Assembly (NCBI GenBank): GCA_003451645.1
Contig: DMER01000009.1
Span: 4,981 to 15,329 of the forward strand
DNA length: 10,349 nt
Origin: Alphaproteobacteria bacterium
GTDB lineage: Bacteria > Pseudomonadota > Alphaproteobacteria > Micropepsales > Micropepsaceae
Direction of reading: 5' to 3'
In this document: in pieces, positions 1 to 5,689 of the stretch
How the letters are laid out: the number at the start of each line of letters is the position of its first letter
How positions within the stretch are numbered: the stretch's first letter is position 1
Notes under the pieces: model-generated
The model's database searches: none
What the model was told of the DNA's origin: nothing
What the model saw: the letters and a program-made list of their open reading frames with translations, nothing else
Made by a program: the position numbers and the translations under genes

Positions 1-344
1 GCATGAGTGCAGACCCCTGTGAAACTATTGCTGGGTTTATACGCGCGTCCGGCGATCTTAGATGAGTATTGCGGCCCTGTGCAGGGCCTGGTTGCGGGCG
101 CGGCGGCCTTTGGCAGCGGACGGGCATCGAAAAGGCCTGCAAATCGTGCGTTTTGTGGTGCTCAGGCTCCCAAAAACCACATTTCTGTGCATTTTTTGCC
201 GATCAAGGCGCGAACTTGGCTGGCATCCCTTGCAGAATCACCTGAAAATGCGCGTATTCGCTGGCCTGGCGGGCTCCACGAGCCCCGCAAGACGTGGGCT
301 AGAGATCAGGCCCGGCACGGCGCCGGTTTGGTTCAACTGAGAAC
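1..344. other. Leader / intergenic region upstream of the HU gene, no supported gene
   Basis: No convincing gene is visible here. Open frames exist in this GC-rich stretch, but their translations resemble no family I know and they lack ribosome binding sites. Two short hairpins can be seen: GGCCCTG/CAGGGCC at 73-88, and GGGCTC-CAC-GAGCCC at 271-285. A looser pair, TGTGGT/ACCACA, sits at 154-159 and 176-181. None is followed by a clear T-run, so calling them terminators is unsafe. The 73-88 hairpin could end a gene lying left of the window, and the 271-285 hairpin would lie in the HU mRNA leader if transcription starts upstream of it. A GANTC site (GAATC) is at 235-239. I could not assign a confident promoter. 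Confidence 0.5.
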
Positions 345-368
345 ATGCACAAGACAGGATTGAGAGCT

Positions 369-674
369 ATGGCAACAACTGCAGCAGCAAAGAAGCAAGC
401 CACCGTAACGCAAAAGACCATCGTCACAGGCCTCGCAGAGAAGGCGGGCATGACCAAGAAGGACGCCAATGAATTCGTTGACACCTTCATCGCAACAGTC
501 GCCAAGCACGTGAAGAAGGGCGACAAGGTCCGCCTGCCCGCGCTGGGCACCTTTATGGTGCGCGCACGCAAGGCCCGTATGGGCCGCAATCCGGCAACCG
601 GAGAGCAAATCAAGATCAAGGCCTCCAAGAAACTCGCATTCCGCGTGGCGAAGGAACTCAAAGAGTCGATCTAA
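369..674 (+). CDS. hup: HU-family DNA-binding nucleoid protein
   Basis: This gene encodes a small basic histone-like protein of 101 residues that should bind and bend DNA as a dimer in the nucleoid. The HU/IHF fold is visible throughout. The helical dimerisation half covers about residues 14-50 (AEKAGMTKKDANEFVD). A GDKVRLPALGTF strand region covers about 51-62. The DNA-binding arm carries RNPATG at 73-78, with Pro75 as the expected intercalating residue, and a closing ASKKLAFRVAKELK helix follows. An Ala/Lys-rich tail of about 13 residues precedes the usual HU start. I chose ATG 369 over the in-frame ATG 345 because the sequence from MATTAAAKK fits the family and AGGA lies upstream. Alphaproteobacterial hup genes often follow lon, but the left neighbour is outside the window. 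The gene ends in its own terminator and is probably monocistronic. Confidence 0.95.
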   Translation: MATTAAAKKQATVTQKTIVTGLAEKAGMTKKDANEFVDTFIATVAKHVKKGDKVRLPALGTFMVRARKARMGRNPATGEQIKIKASKKLAFRVAKELKESI

Positions 675-696
675 GCCTAGCACTCATGGGCGCTCG

Positions 697-725
697 AACG
701 GCCGGAGCACCACTCCGGCCGTTTT
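697..725 (+). terminator. Intrinsic terminator of the HU gene
   Basis: A perfect 11-bp inverted repeat, AACGGCCGGAG (697-707) and CTCCGGCCGTT (713-723), encloses a 5-nt loop and is followed by TTTT. It starts 22 nt after the HU stop codon and is the clearest Rho-independent terminator in the window. Confidence 0.9.
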
Positions 726-773
726 CATGTCCTGAGTGTGTGGACCATCACGGCCACATCTATTTGCAAGGAC

Positions 774-788
774 GTTCAGAGCCTGTTC
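774..788 (+). promoter_or_regulatory. LexA (SOS) box, GTTC-N7-GTTC
   Basis: GTTC at 774-777 and GTTC at 785-788 are separated by exactly seven bases (AGAGCCT). This is the direct-repeat operator recognised by alphaproteobacterial LexA. The repeat extends to GTTCAG in both halves. It lies 50 nt upstream of the start codon of the small gene at 839 and just downstream of a TTGCAA (764-769) that could serve as a -35 element. I do not see a good -10 at the matching spacing. A perfect 8-base match with fixed spacing is expected by chance only a fraction of a time per 10 kb. Finding it in a roughly 110-nt intergenic gap before a gene with a good ribosome binding site strengthens the call. Confidence 0.65.
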
Positions 789-838
789 AGCGCTCTCATG
801 CCAATCTCGGGCGGCCACTGAGGTGACAGGAGACGAAC

Positions 839-940
839 ATGTCCATGATGTTGCGTGCAATTGCCACGCTCGCCGTCTTTGTTTGCGTCAGCGCCATGAA
901 CGCCAAAGCGGCGGCTGCCTACGCCGCCCTTTGCGCCTGA
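839..940 (+). CDS. Putative SOS-controlled 33-residue membrane peptide
   Basis: This is a short frame encoding 33 residues. AGGAG at 828-832 lies 6 nt before ATG 839, which is ideal spacing. Residues 5-20 (LRAIATLAVFVCVSAM) form a hydrophobic segment, and the rest is Ala-rich (NAKAAAAYAALCA), with a possible signal-peptidase AKA site at 22-24. Third codon positions are mostly G or C, as in the neighbouring genes. A perfect alphaproteobacterial LexA box is centred about 58 nt upstream. The size, membrane segment and SOS operator recall SidA, the 29-residue LexA-controlled inner-membrane division inhibitor of Caulobacter; I claim analogy only, as I cannot show homology. The last 22 nt overlap the convergent 3' end of prfC. 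It could instead be a relic signal peptide or noncoding, and no homologue is known to me. Confidence 0.5.
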   Translation: MSMMLRAIATLAVFVCVSAMNAKAAAAYAALCA

Positions 941-2508
941 CGTTCGCGGGTTTTTGAGAACTGTATCGCTGGGCGTTTCTCGCCCGTATAGCGCAGCTCC
1001 CACGCACTCTTGGCGAGGAAGACCGGCGCGCCGTCGCGATCCTCGGCCATATTGCCTTGATGCTCAGAAATGAATTTCTTGAGTTCCGCGGGGTCGCTTG
1101 CGTCTACCCAGCGGGCGAGCTCAAAAGGCGGCGGCTCAAAGCCCACATCCAAGCCATACTCGCCCGCCATGCGCGAAGCGAGCACGTCCAGCTGCAATTG
1201 GCCGACCACCCCCACAATCCATTGGCTGCCAATCGCGGGCTTGAAGACTTGGGTCACGCCTTCTTCTGCGAGGCTTTCGAGAGCCCGCTGCAGATGCTTG
1301 GCCTTCATGGGATCGGCGAGGCGGACACGGCGCAAGATTTCCGGCGCGAAATTGGGAATGCCGGTAAAGGTCAAATCCTCGCCCTCGGTCAGCGTGTCCC
1401 CAACGCGCAAAATGCCGTGGTTGGGCACGCCAATGATGTCGCCGGGCCACGCCTCATCGACCGTCTCGCGGTCTTGCGCAAAAAAGAGGATGGGATTGTG
1501 AATGCCCACCATCTTGCCCGTGGCGATCTGCTTGAGCTTCATGCCGCGCTTGAAACGGCCTGAGCATAGACGAATAAACGCCACGCGATCGCGGTGATTG
1601 GGGTCCATGTTGGCCTGCACTTTGAAGACAAAGCCTGTGACCTTGTCCTCCTCCGGCGTCACGGTGCGGGTCGCCGCCTTTTGTGCACGAGGCGACGGCG
1701 CATAGGCGGCCAGCCCTTCCAGCAATTCGCGCACACCGAAGTGCTTCAGTGCCGACCCGAAATAGACCGGCGAGGTATGCCCCTCGCGATAGGATTGGAG
1801 GTCGAAGTCGCCATAGGCACGGGCGAGCTCCATCTCGGCAGCGGCTTGCGCGGTTTCCTCTGCTGGCACGAACTGCGAGACCGCATTATTGCCAACCGGG
1901 TCGGTCAAGACCGCCTTGTCCTTGGAGAATGGCACAAAGTCGTTGTGCTCCAAACGATAGGCGCCGCGCAGGTTCAAACCCTGCCCGACCGGCCACATCA
2001 TCGGGATGGCATGCAGCTGCAAGGTGTCGGCAATCTCATCAATCAGCGAGAAGGGATCGCGCGTTTCGCGGTCCATCTTGTTGATGAAAGTGGTGATCGG
2101 GATATCGCGCAAGCGGCAAACCTCGAACAATTTACGCGTCTGCGCTTCGATGCCCTTGGCGGCATCGATCACCATGATGGCGCTGTCAGCGGCGGTCAGC
2201 GTGCGATAGGTGTCTTCTGAAAAGTCTTCGTGGCCCGGCGTGTCGAGCAAATTGAAGATCGTATCGCGGTACTCGAACGTCATGACTGCAGTGGTGACCG
2301 AGATACCCCGCTCCTGCTCGATCTTCATCCAGTCGGATCGCGCCCGGCGCCTGTCGCCCTTGGCCTTGACCTCGCCTGCCAGGCGGATCGCACCGCCCAT
2401 GAGGAGGAGATGCTCCGTGAGCGTCGTTTTTCCGGCATCAGGGTGCGAGATGATCGCAAAGGTTCGCCGCCTGGCCGAGGCGGTCTTGGGGTCTGTGTCA
2501 AAGGTCAT
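919..2508 (-). CDS. prfC: Peptide chain release factor 3 (RF3)
   Basis: RF3 is a cytosolic translational GTPase that recycles RF1/RF2 from the ribosome after peptide release. The 529 residues match the usual full length. The GTPase motifs are intact: P-loop SHPDAGKT at 21-28, switch I RGIS at 67-70, DTPGH at 89-93, NKMD at 143-146 and SAL at 252-254. The DTPGHEDFSEDTYR stretch and the C-terminal region with FKPAIGSQWIVGVVGQLQLDV type RF3 rather than EF-G, EF-Tu or LepA. No Shine-Dalgarno sequence precedes ATG 2508, and a candidate promoter ends so close that the mRNA may be nearly leaderless. The gene is divergent from the small membrane-protein gene at 2615. Its 3' end overlaps the convergent 33-residue peptide gene by 22 nt. 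Confidence 0.97.
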   Translation of the reverse strand: MTFDTDPKTASARRRTFAIISHPDAGKTTLTEHLLLMGGAIRLAGEVKAKGDRRRARSDWMKIEQERGISVTTAVMTFEYRDTIFNLLDTPGHEDFSEDTYRTLTAADSAIMVIDAAKGIEAQTRKLFEVCRLRDIPITTFINKMDRETRDPFSLIDEIADTLQLHAIPMMWPVGQGLNLRGAYRLEHNDFVPFSKDKAVLTDPVGNNAVSQFVPAEETAQAAAEMELARAYGDFDLQSYREGHTSPVYFGSALKHFGVRELLEGLAAYAPSPRAQKAATRTVTPEEDKVTGFVFKVQANMDPNHRDRVAFIRLCSGRFKRGMKLKQIATGKMVGIHNPILFFAQDRETVDEAWPGDIIGVPNHGILRVGDTLTEGEDLTFTGIPNFAPEILRRVRLADPMKAKHLQRALESLAEEGVTQVFKPAIGSQWIVGVVGQLQLDVLASRMAGEYGLDVGFEPPPFELARWVDASDPAELKKFISEHQGNMAEDRDGAPVFLAKSAWELRYTGEKRPAIQFSKTRERQAQRAA

Positions 2509-2516
2509 GGCGGGGC

Positions 2517-2545
2517 GTATAACAGATTTGGTTCGCCCATGTCAG
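2517..2545 (-). promoter_or_regulatory. Candidate sigma-70-type promoter of prfC
   Basis: On the minus strand CTGACA (2545-2540) is followed after exactly 17 nt by TTATAC (2522-2517), close to the TTGACA/TATAAT pattern. Transcription would start near 2510, only a base or two before the prfC ATG at 2508. That fits the lack of a ribosome binding site and suggests a leaderless transcript. It is a motif match by eye only. Confidence 0.4.
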
Positions 2546-2559
2546 TGCAGAAGGCGTCC

Positions 2560-2589
2560 TTGACAATGATGATAATTTGATTATTTTAT
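2560..2589 (+). promoter_or_regulatory. Candidate promoter of the membrane-protein / RHH gene pair
   Basis: A perfect TTGACA -35 hexamer lies at 2560-2565. Possible -10 elements at 2582-2587 (TATTTT, spacer 16) and 2584-2589 (TTTTAT, spacer 18) sit in an AT-rich patch that stands out from the GC-rich surroundings. It lies 26 nt upstream of the chosen GTG start at 2615. Confidence 0.5.
2572..2584. promoter_or_regulatory. Candidate operator between -35 and -10
   Basis: The inverted repeat ATAAT-TTG-ATTAT lies inside the spacer of the candidate promoter at 2560-2589, where a bound repressor would block RNA polymerase. The same patch can be read as two direct copies of TGATNAT, at 2570-2576 and 2578-2584. 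The second gene of the unit encodes a ribbon-helix-helix protein, and many such proteins repress their own operons, so it is the natural candidate ligand. This is inference from position and symmetry. Confidence 0.3.
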
Positions 2590-2614
2590 GCTTACATAAT
2601 GAGTGGAGGAGCCA

Positions 2615-3004
2615 GTGAGCAAGATCAATGTCGGCGTGGGTGATGAGTTCCCGGTTCAAGACGTGCCGGAGGACGGCGGCTACGCCTGTAGCGGGTGGAA
2701 AGGCGGATCGTACAATTGTGGGCGCCATAGCGAAGGTACACATGAACATGAAGTGCCGAATGTCGTTACCGCTGTGCTTGGCGGACTTGCCGCGGTGTCT
2801 CTTGTTACCCTTGCCGTCTTGAACCCTCTTGTTACTCTGGCTGTGACTGGCGGCGGCGCATTGGCTTATGCGGCAGGGCGAAGGAGCGCCAGGCGGCGCC
2901 GTTGGTGGGCACGCAAGCGGCAGATGTGGCGTGACTACGCTGCCAGCACGGCGCAAGACGCCAAATATTCAGAGTCGCAGCAACCCAGTCAGAGGGACAC
3001 CTAA
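2615..3004 (+). CDS. Small membrane protein with Cys/His-rich N-terminal region (unknown function)
   Basis: I do not recognise this 129-residue protein. It has a soluble N-terminal part (1-48) with two cysteines, C25 and C35, in CSGWKGGSYNCG, followed by a His cluster (H38, H43, H45 in RHSEGTHEHE). A hydrophobic stretch at 49-88 could form one long helix or a two-helix hairpin broken at Asn-Pro (70-71). A very basic, Trp-rich patch (RRSARRRRWWARKRQMWR, 89-106) and a polar tail follow. GTG 2615 is preferred over the in-frame GTG 2603 because GGAGGA (2605-2610) is then a well-spaced ribosome binding site. The basic patch after the membrane segment suggests a cytosolic C-terminus by the positive-inside rule. 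Only 3 nt separate it from the ribbon-helix-helix gene, so the two are probably one operon. The Cys/His cluster could bind metal, but this is a guess. Confidence 0.7.
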   Translation: MSKINVGVGDEFPVQDVPEDGGYACSGWKGGSYNCGRHSEGTHEHEVPNVVTAVLGGLAAVSLVTLAVLNPLVTLAVTGGGALAYAAGRRSARRRRWWARKRQMWRDYAASTAQDAKYSESQQPSQRDT

Positions 3005-3007
3005 ACC

Positions 3008-3268
3008 GTGCGCCATGGACGATGGGGCCACCGGCATGGTGGCGAGCAAACAGAGCGCGCAACCACGCGCGTTCAACTTGAATTGCCAACGCAGGCCCTG
3101 GAACGCCTGCAACGGCTCAAGGACAAGACCGAAGCCGCCTCATATGCCGAGGTCATCCGCAATGCTCTACGCGTGTTTGAGGCGCTCTCTGCCGAGCATG
3201 AGCAAGGCTCCGAGTTCCAGGTGCGGCGCAAAGACGGGACGGTCGTGAGTTACCAGGTGTTCGTATAG
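3008..3268 (+). CDS. Ribbon-helix-helix (CopG/Arc-type) DNA-binding protein
   Basis: This 86-residue protein has the pattern of a ribbon-helix-helix domain. A beta-strand, TTRVQLEL (19-26), leads to helix A, about 27-41 (PTQALERLQRLKDKTE), then a short turn and helix B, about 45-60 (SYAEVIRNALRVFEAL). Such proteins bind operators as dimers through the paired strands. The C-terminal part (VRRKDGTVVSYQVFV) looks like a beta-hairpin. The N-terminal tail is His-rich (H3, H8, H10). GTG 3008 is the only available start, because an in-frame stop lies 6 nt upstream and no other start codon precedes the domain; GAGGGA upstream can serve as a ribosome binding site. It follows the membrane-protein gene by 3 nt. 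It may repress the shared promoter, or act as an antitoxin-like partner, but no toxin family is recognisable next to it. Confidence 0.75.
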   Translation: MRHGRWGHRHGGEQTERATTRVQLELPTQALERLQRLKDKTEAASYAEVIRNALRVFEALSAEHEQGSEFQVRRKDGTVVSYQVFV

Positions 3269-3269
3269 A

Positions 3270-3283
3270 AGCGTGCGCACGCT
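3270..3283. repeat. 14-bp perfect palindrome between convergent genes
   Basis: AGCGTGCGCACGCT lies in the 26-nt gap between the convergent ribbon-helix-helix and DUF1491 genes. It can form a 5-bp stem with a GCGC loop and may help end transcription from either side. No T-run follows on either strand, so a terminator role is weakly supported. Confidence 0.3.
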
Positions 3284-3294
3284 GCACGACCAAG

Positions 3295-3624
3295 TCAGCT
3301 TACCGGCTCGTCGAAAAACCAGCGGCCTTGGCGGTCCTCGATCTCCAGGACCCAGCAATCCGGATCACGGGCGATCTGACGGCCCAAATAGTCTTCTGCC
3401 ACGCCGTCAGGCACTGGATTGGGGCCGGTGCCGCGCAACCACTGGCGCGTGCCATCCATTGCCGTCATGGGCGTCAAGACGATTGCCATACCGTTCAACA
3501 GATTGAGCTTCACGAGAATGACACCACCCTCCGGGTGCCCTTTGCGCGCAATGGCGGCAAAGGCGCCCGCAGATTGCGCGCGCCGGATGACCGCTGCGGT
3601 CCAAATGTCCGCCCTAATTCGCAT
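3295..3624 (-). CDS. DUF1491 family protein
   Basis: This 109-residue protein matches the alphaproteobacterial DUF1491 family, whose function is unknown. The family signature is recognisable from end to end: MRIRADIWTAAVIRR at the start, GAFAAIARKG (20-29), GGVILVKLNLLNG (33-45), then ARDPDCWVLEIEDRQGR (85-101). It is a compact soluble alpha/beta protein with no signal peptide or membrane segment. ATG 3624 has AGGA 9 nt upstream, and a TATAGT hexamer (3648-3643 on the minus strand) is a fair -10 element. A GANTC site (GAGTC, 3658-3662) lies about 10 nt upstream of that hexamer, where methylation could influence the promoter. The gene converges on the ribbon-helix-helix gene and diverges from the GT2-PilZ gene. 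Confidence 0.88.
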   Translation of the reverse strand: MRIRADIWTAAVIRRAQSAGAFAAIARKGHPEGGVILVKLNLLNGMAIVLTPMTAMDGTRQWLRGTGPNPVPDGVAEDYLGRQIARDPDCWVLEIEDRQGRWFFDEPVS

Positions 3625-3657
3625 TCGTCAGCATCCTGACAAACTATACCATTGTTT

Positions 3658-3717
3658 GAGTCATTTCTGCCACTGGTCATGACGGCAGACTTCCGATTCT
3701 TTTAGGGCTTACGATTC
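3658..3717. promoter_or_regulatory. Cluster of three GANTC methylation sites in a divergent promoter region
   Basis: GAGTC (3658-3662), GATTC (3695-3699) and GATTC (3713-3717) lie within 60 nt, between the divergent starts of the DUF1491 gene and the GT2-PilZ gene. At this base composition a GANTC site is expected about once in 280 nt. GANTC is the target of the CcrM methyltransferase of alphaproteobacteria, and GcrA acts at promoters carrying methylated GANTC. Cell-cycle control of one or both genes is plausible but not shown. Confidence 0.4.
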
Positions 3718-3765
3718 GGGTGCGGGCAACAAGAATATTCTGATGCGGATGAGGGCAACGCGACA

Positions 3766-5685
3766 GTGTTAGAGCAACGTTTTTCAGTGACGCCGCCTCT
3801 GCTGACGGCGGTCGCACTCGGCGCGGGTATTGGCTTGGCGGTTATTGGACTCCTCGCCAGTTTGAGCGTAGGGCTCAACCTCAATTCTGTCGTGGGGACC
3901 CTGGCTTCGGGTCTGTTGCTTGCCGCCTATGCCTATCTCACGGTCGCAACATCGGGTGCGGTGCTGAGCACCTTGGCGCCAGGGCAAACCTTGCGCTTGG
4001 TGCAATCGGCTGAAGGCGCGCCTTCGACAATCGTCGATGTCATCATCGCCTTTGACAGTCCCAATGACCTTGAGGGCGCGGCGTTCTCGCTCGCCGCTGC
4101 GGCTCGGTTGCGTTACCCAAAGGACCGTCTCCGGCTGCACGTTGCGGCAGCGTCGAAGGCCGCCAATAGCAGCCCCTTACTGGCCGAACTGGTGCAAACC
4201 TATGGCGCCTCTTGGATGGCATTTCCTTCATGCAGGTTAGACCAAGCATTGGATCACGCAGTCTCCCGCACGGCCGGTGGATTGGTCCTTATCTTGCGGC
4301 CAGGTGAAGCGCCCATCTGTGACGTATTGGAGCGGGTCTCAGCGTCCTTTGCGGCAGACCCAACACTGGGGTTTGTAGAGTTGAACCCATTTCTGATTGA
4401 TGGAGATGGCGCCAAGGCCGACATTGCTCAAGCCCGCCGCTTGCCAGCCGATGCCGGACCGCTCGCCCGTGCCATGTTGCGCGGCGGAACGGCACCCTCC
4501 TTGACAGCGCGTCCAACAGCATTGTGGCGCCGAGGGGCGCTCATGTCCGCCGGCGGCATTGCGCGCGGCCGCAAGGATGGCGAGGCCTTTGCCAGGATCA
4601 CCGCGCAAGCCCGCGGCTGGTCCCGCCAAATCTGTCCCTTTCCTGCCATCGCAGCCTTCACGCCACGATCTGTGGCTGACACAGTCGCTCTTATGACCGC
4701 GCGCAGAGTTGGCGCCCTCGACAGCCTGATCGCCTCGGGCAATGCCGGGTTCAGGCTCGCGGACATGGCCCTCACCTTACGTTCGCTTGCACAAATTCTG
4801 TCAATCTTTACGCCTATCGCGCTGGCCATGGTGTTCGCATCAGCCTCTTTCGCAACATTGGCCGGAGTAAGCGCCTGGGGGGGCACCTCACCCATGGTTG
4901 GCGCTGCCGCCTTAATTGGCATGTTGGCGTTGCTCGCGCTGCAGGCTGCGGCCGCAAGCGGCTGGCGGCATAGTGCTGCGGCCCTGTGTATGGACAGCGC
5001 AGCAACCTTCAAAATGGCCGACGCAGTGTGGGCGCTATTGGCCGGGGGACGACTGCGCCTTAACCCCATGACAGCTTGGCTCGCCTTCAATCTGGCGGCG
5101 CTGTGTCTTGCTGCCGCTGGGCTTGGCATTGCCCGGATCATCGCCACTCCAGACCTGTTTGCTGTCACCGGCGCGCAAACCGCTATCGCAGCCATCGGGG
5201 CCTTCTTGAGTTTTTGCGCGCTCGGTGCCGTGCGGGAACCGCGCCAAAAGCGAGCGGCGCCGCGGCTGCCCAGCAATCTCGAAGCGGAGCTCGTCGTGGG
5301 CGGCGTCACCATCCCCGGCCATATTCGAGACATCTCAGTTCAGGGCGCACGCTTTGAGGCGGACGCTAGCGGCGCGCTTGGTATTGTCGCGGTTGGCGGT
5401 TTGATCAAGCTGCAGGGACCGGATGGACCGATCCAGCTTCCCGTTCAATTGTCGCGTGTGCGCGATGCAGCGGGTGGCGTATCCTTCGGACTGCAATTCA
5501 CAGGGCGCCAGCTCATCGCCTTCGCCCACGCCGTGACCCTCGCATATCAATCGCAAGAGCGTTTTGCAGCCGCCAGAGACGCGCGCGGTCTGGCGCCAAA
5601 CTCCATCCTCACCGCCTTGCGCGCCTTGGGGAACGGGGTGAAGGGCGCGCTGCGGAGCGAAACCCTCCCCGCTCGATCGACCTGA
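3766..5685 (+). CDS. BcsA-like membrane protein: degenerate GT2 domain with C-terminal PilZ (c-di-GMP) domain
   Basis: This 639-residue protein follows the layout of cellulose synthase BcsA. Two membrane helices (about 11-33 and 43-66) precede a GT2-like domain (about 88-325). About four helices follow (344-367, 376-397, 437-456, 468-488), then a PilZ domain (about 490-585). GT2 landmarks align by eye (VDVIIAFDSPND, ARLRYPKDRLRLHV, ADPTLGFVELNPF, RRGALMSAGG), but the catalytic residues do not. The DDG position reads AAS (128-130), the DxD position reads RPGEAP (178-183), TED is replaced near KDGE (270-273), and QxxRW reads MTARR (310-314). The PilZ signature is kept: R496xxxR500 and DISVQG (522-527). 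It is therefore probably a c-di-GMP-binding pseudo-glycosyltransferase. No bcsB, bcsC or bcsZ is adjacent. GTG 3766 has GAGGG 10 nt upstream and no ATG lies upstream in frame. Confidence 0.8.
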   Translation: MLEQRFSVTPPLLTAVALGAGIGLAVIGLLASLSVGLNLNSVVGTLASGLLLAAYAYLTVATSGAVLSTLAPGQTLRLVQSAEGAPSTIVDVIIAFDSPNDLEGAAFSLAAAARLRYPKDRLRLHVAAASKAANSSPLLAELVQTYGASWMAFPSCRLDQALDHAVSRTAGGLVLILRPGEAPICDVLERVSASFAADPTLGFVELNPFLIDGDGAKADIAQARRLPADAGPLARAMLRGGTAPSLTARPTALWRRGALMSAGGIARGRKDGEAFARITAQARGWSRQICPFPAIAAFTPRSVADTVALMTARRVGALDSLIASGNAGFRLADMALTLRSLAQILSIFTPIALAMVFASASFATLAGVSAWGGTSPMVGAAALIGMLALLALQAAAASGWRHSAAALCMDSAATFKMADAVWALLAGGRLRLNPMTAWLAFNLAALCLAAAGLGIARIIATPDLFAVTGAQTAIAAIGAFLSFCALGAVREPRQKRAAPRLPSNLEAELVVGGVTIPGHIRDISVQGARFEADASGALGIVAVGGLIKLQGPDGPIQLPVQLSRVRDAAGGVSFGLQFTGRQLIAFAHAVTLAYQSQERFAAARDARGLAPNSILTALRALGNGVKGALRSETLPARST

Positions 5686-5689
5686 TGGG

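Noticed and set aside
331..344. GTTC-N6-GAAC inverted repeat just before the HU gene, as a possible LexA box
   Set aside because: Alphaproteobacterial LexA needs direct repeats with 7-nt spacing, and the Gram-positive box has the opposite half-site order with 4 nt; this fits neither.
7..363. Open frame of 118 codons upstream of the HU gene, and a second of 92 codons at 62-340
   Set aside because: Low-complexity translations without recognisable family or ribosome binding site; GC-rich DNA yields such frames by chance.
1594..2220. Long plus-strand open frame opposite prfC (208 codons)
   Set aside because: Antisense shadow of a well-conserved gene; no ribosome binding site or family match.
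3724..3759. Direct repeat GGGCAAC (3724-3730, 3753-3759) before the GT2-PilZ gene
   Set aside because: Only 7 nt, two copies, no known regulator; could easily be chance.
4428..5333. 301-codon minus-strand open frame opposite the GT2-PilZ gene
   Set aside because: Composition is that of a reverse-strand shadow in high-GC coding DNA; the plus-strand frame has clear PilZ and GT2 landmarks.
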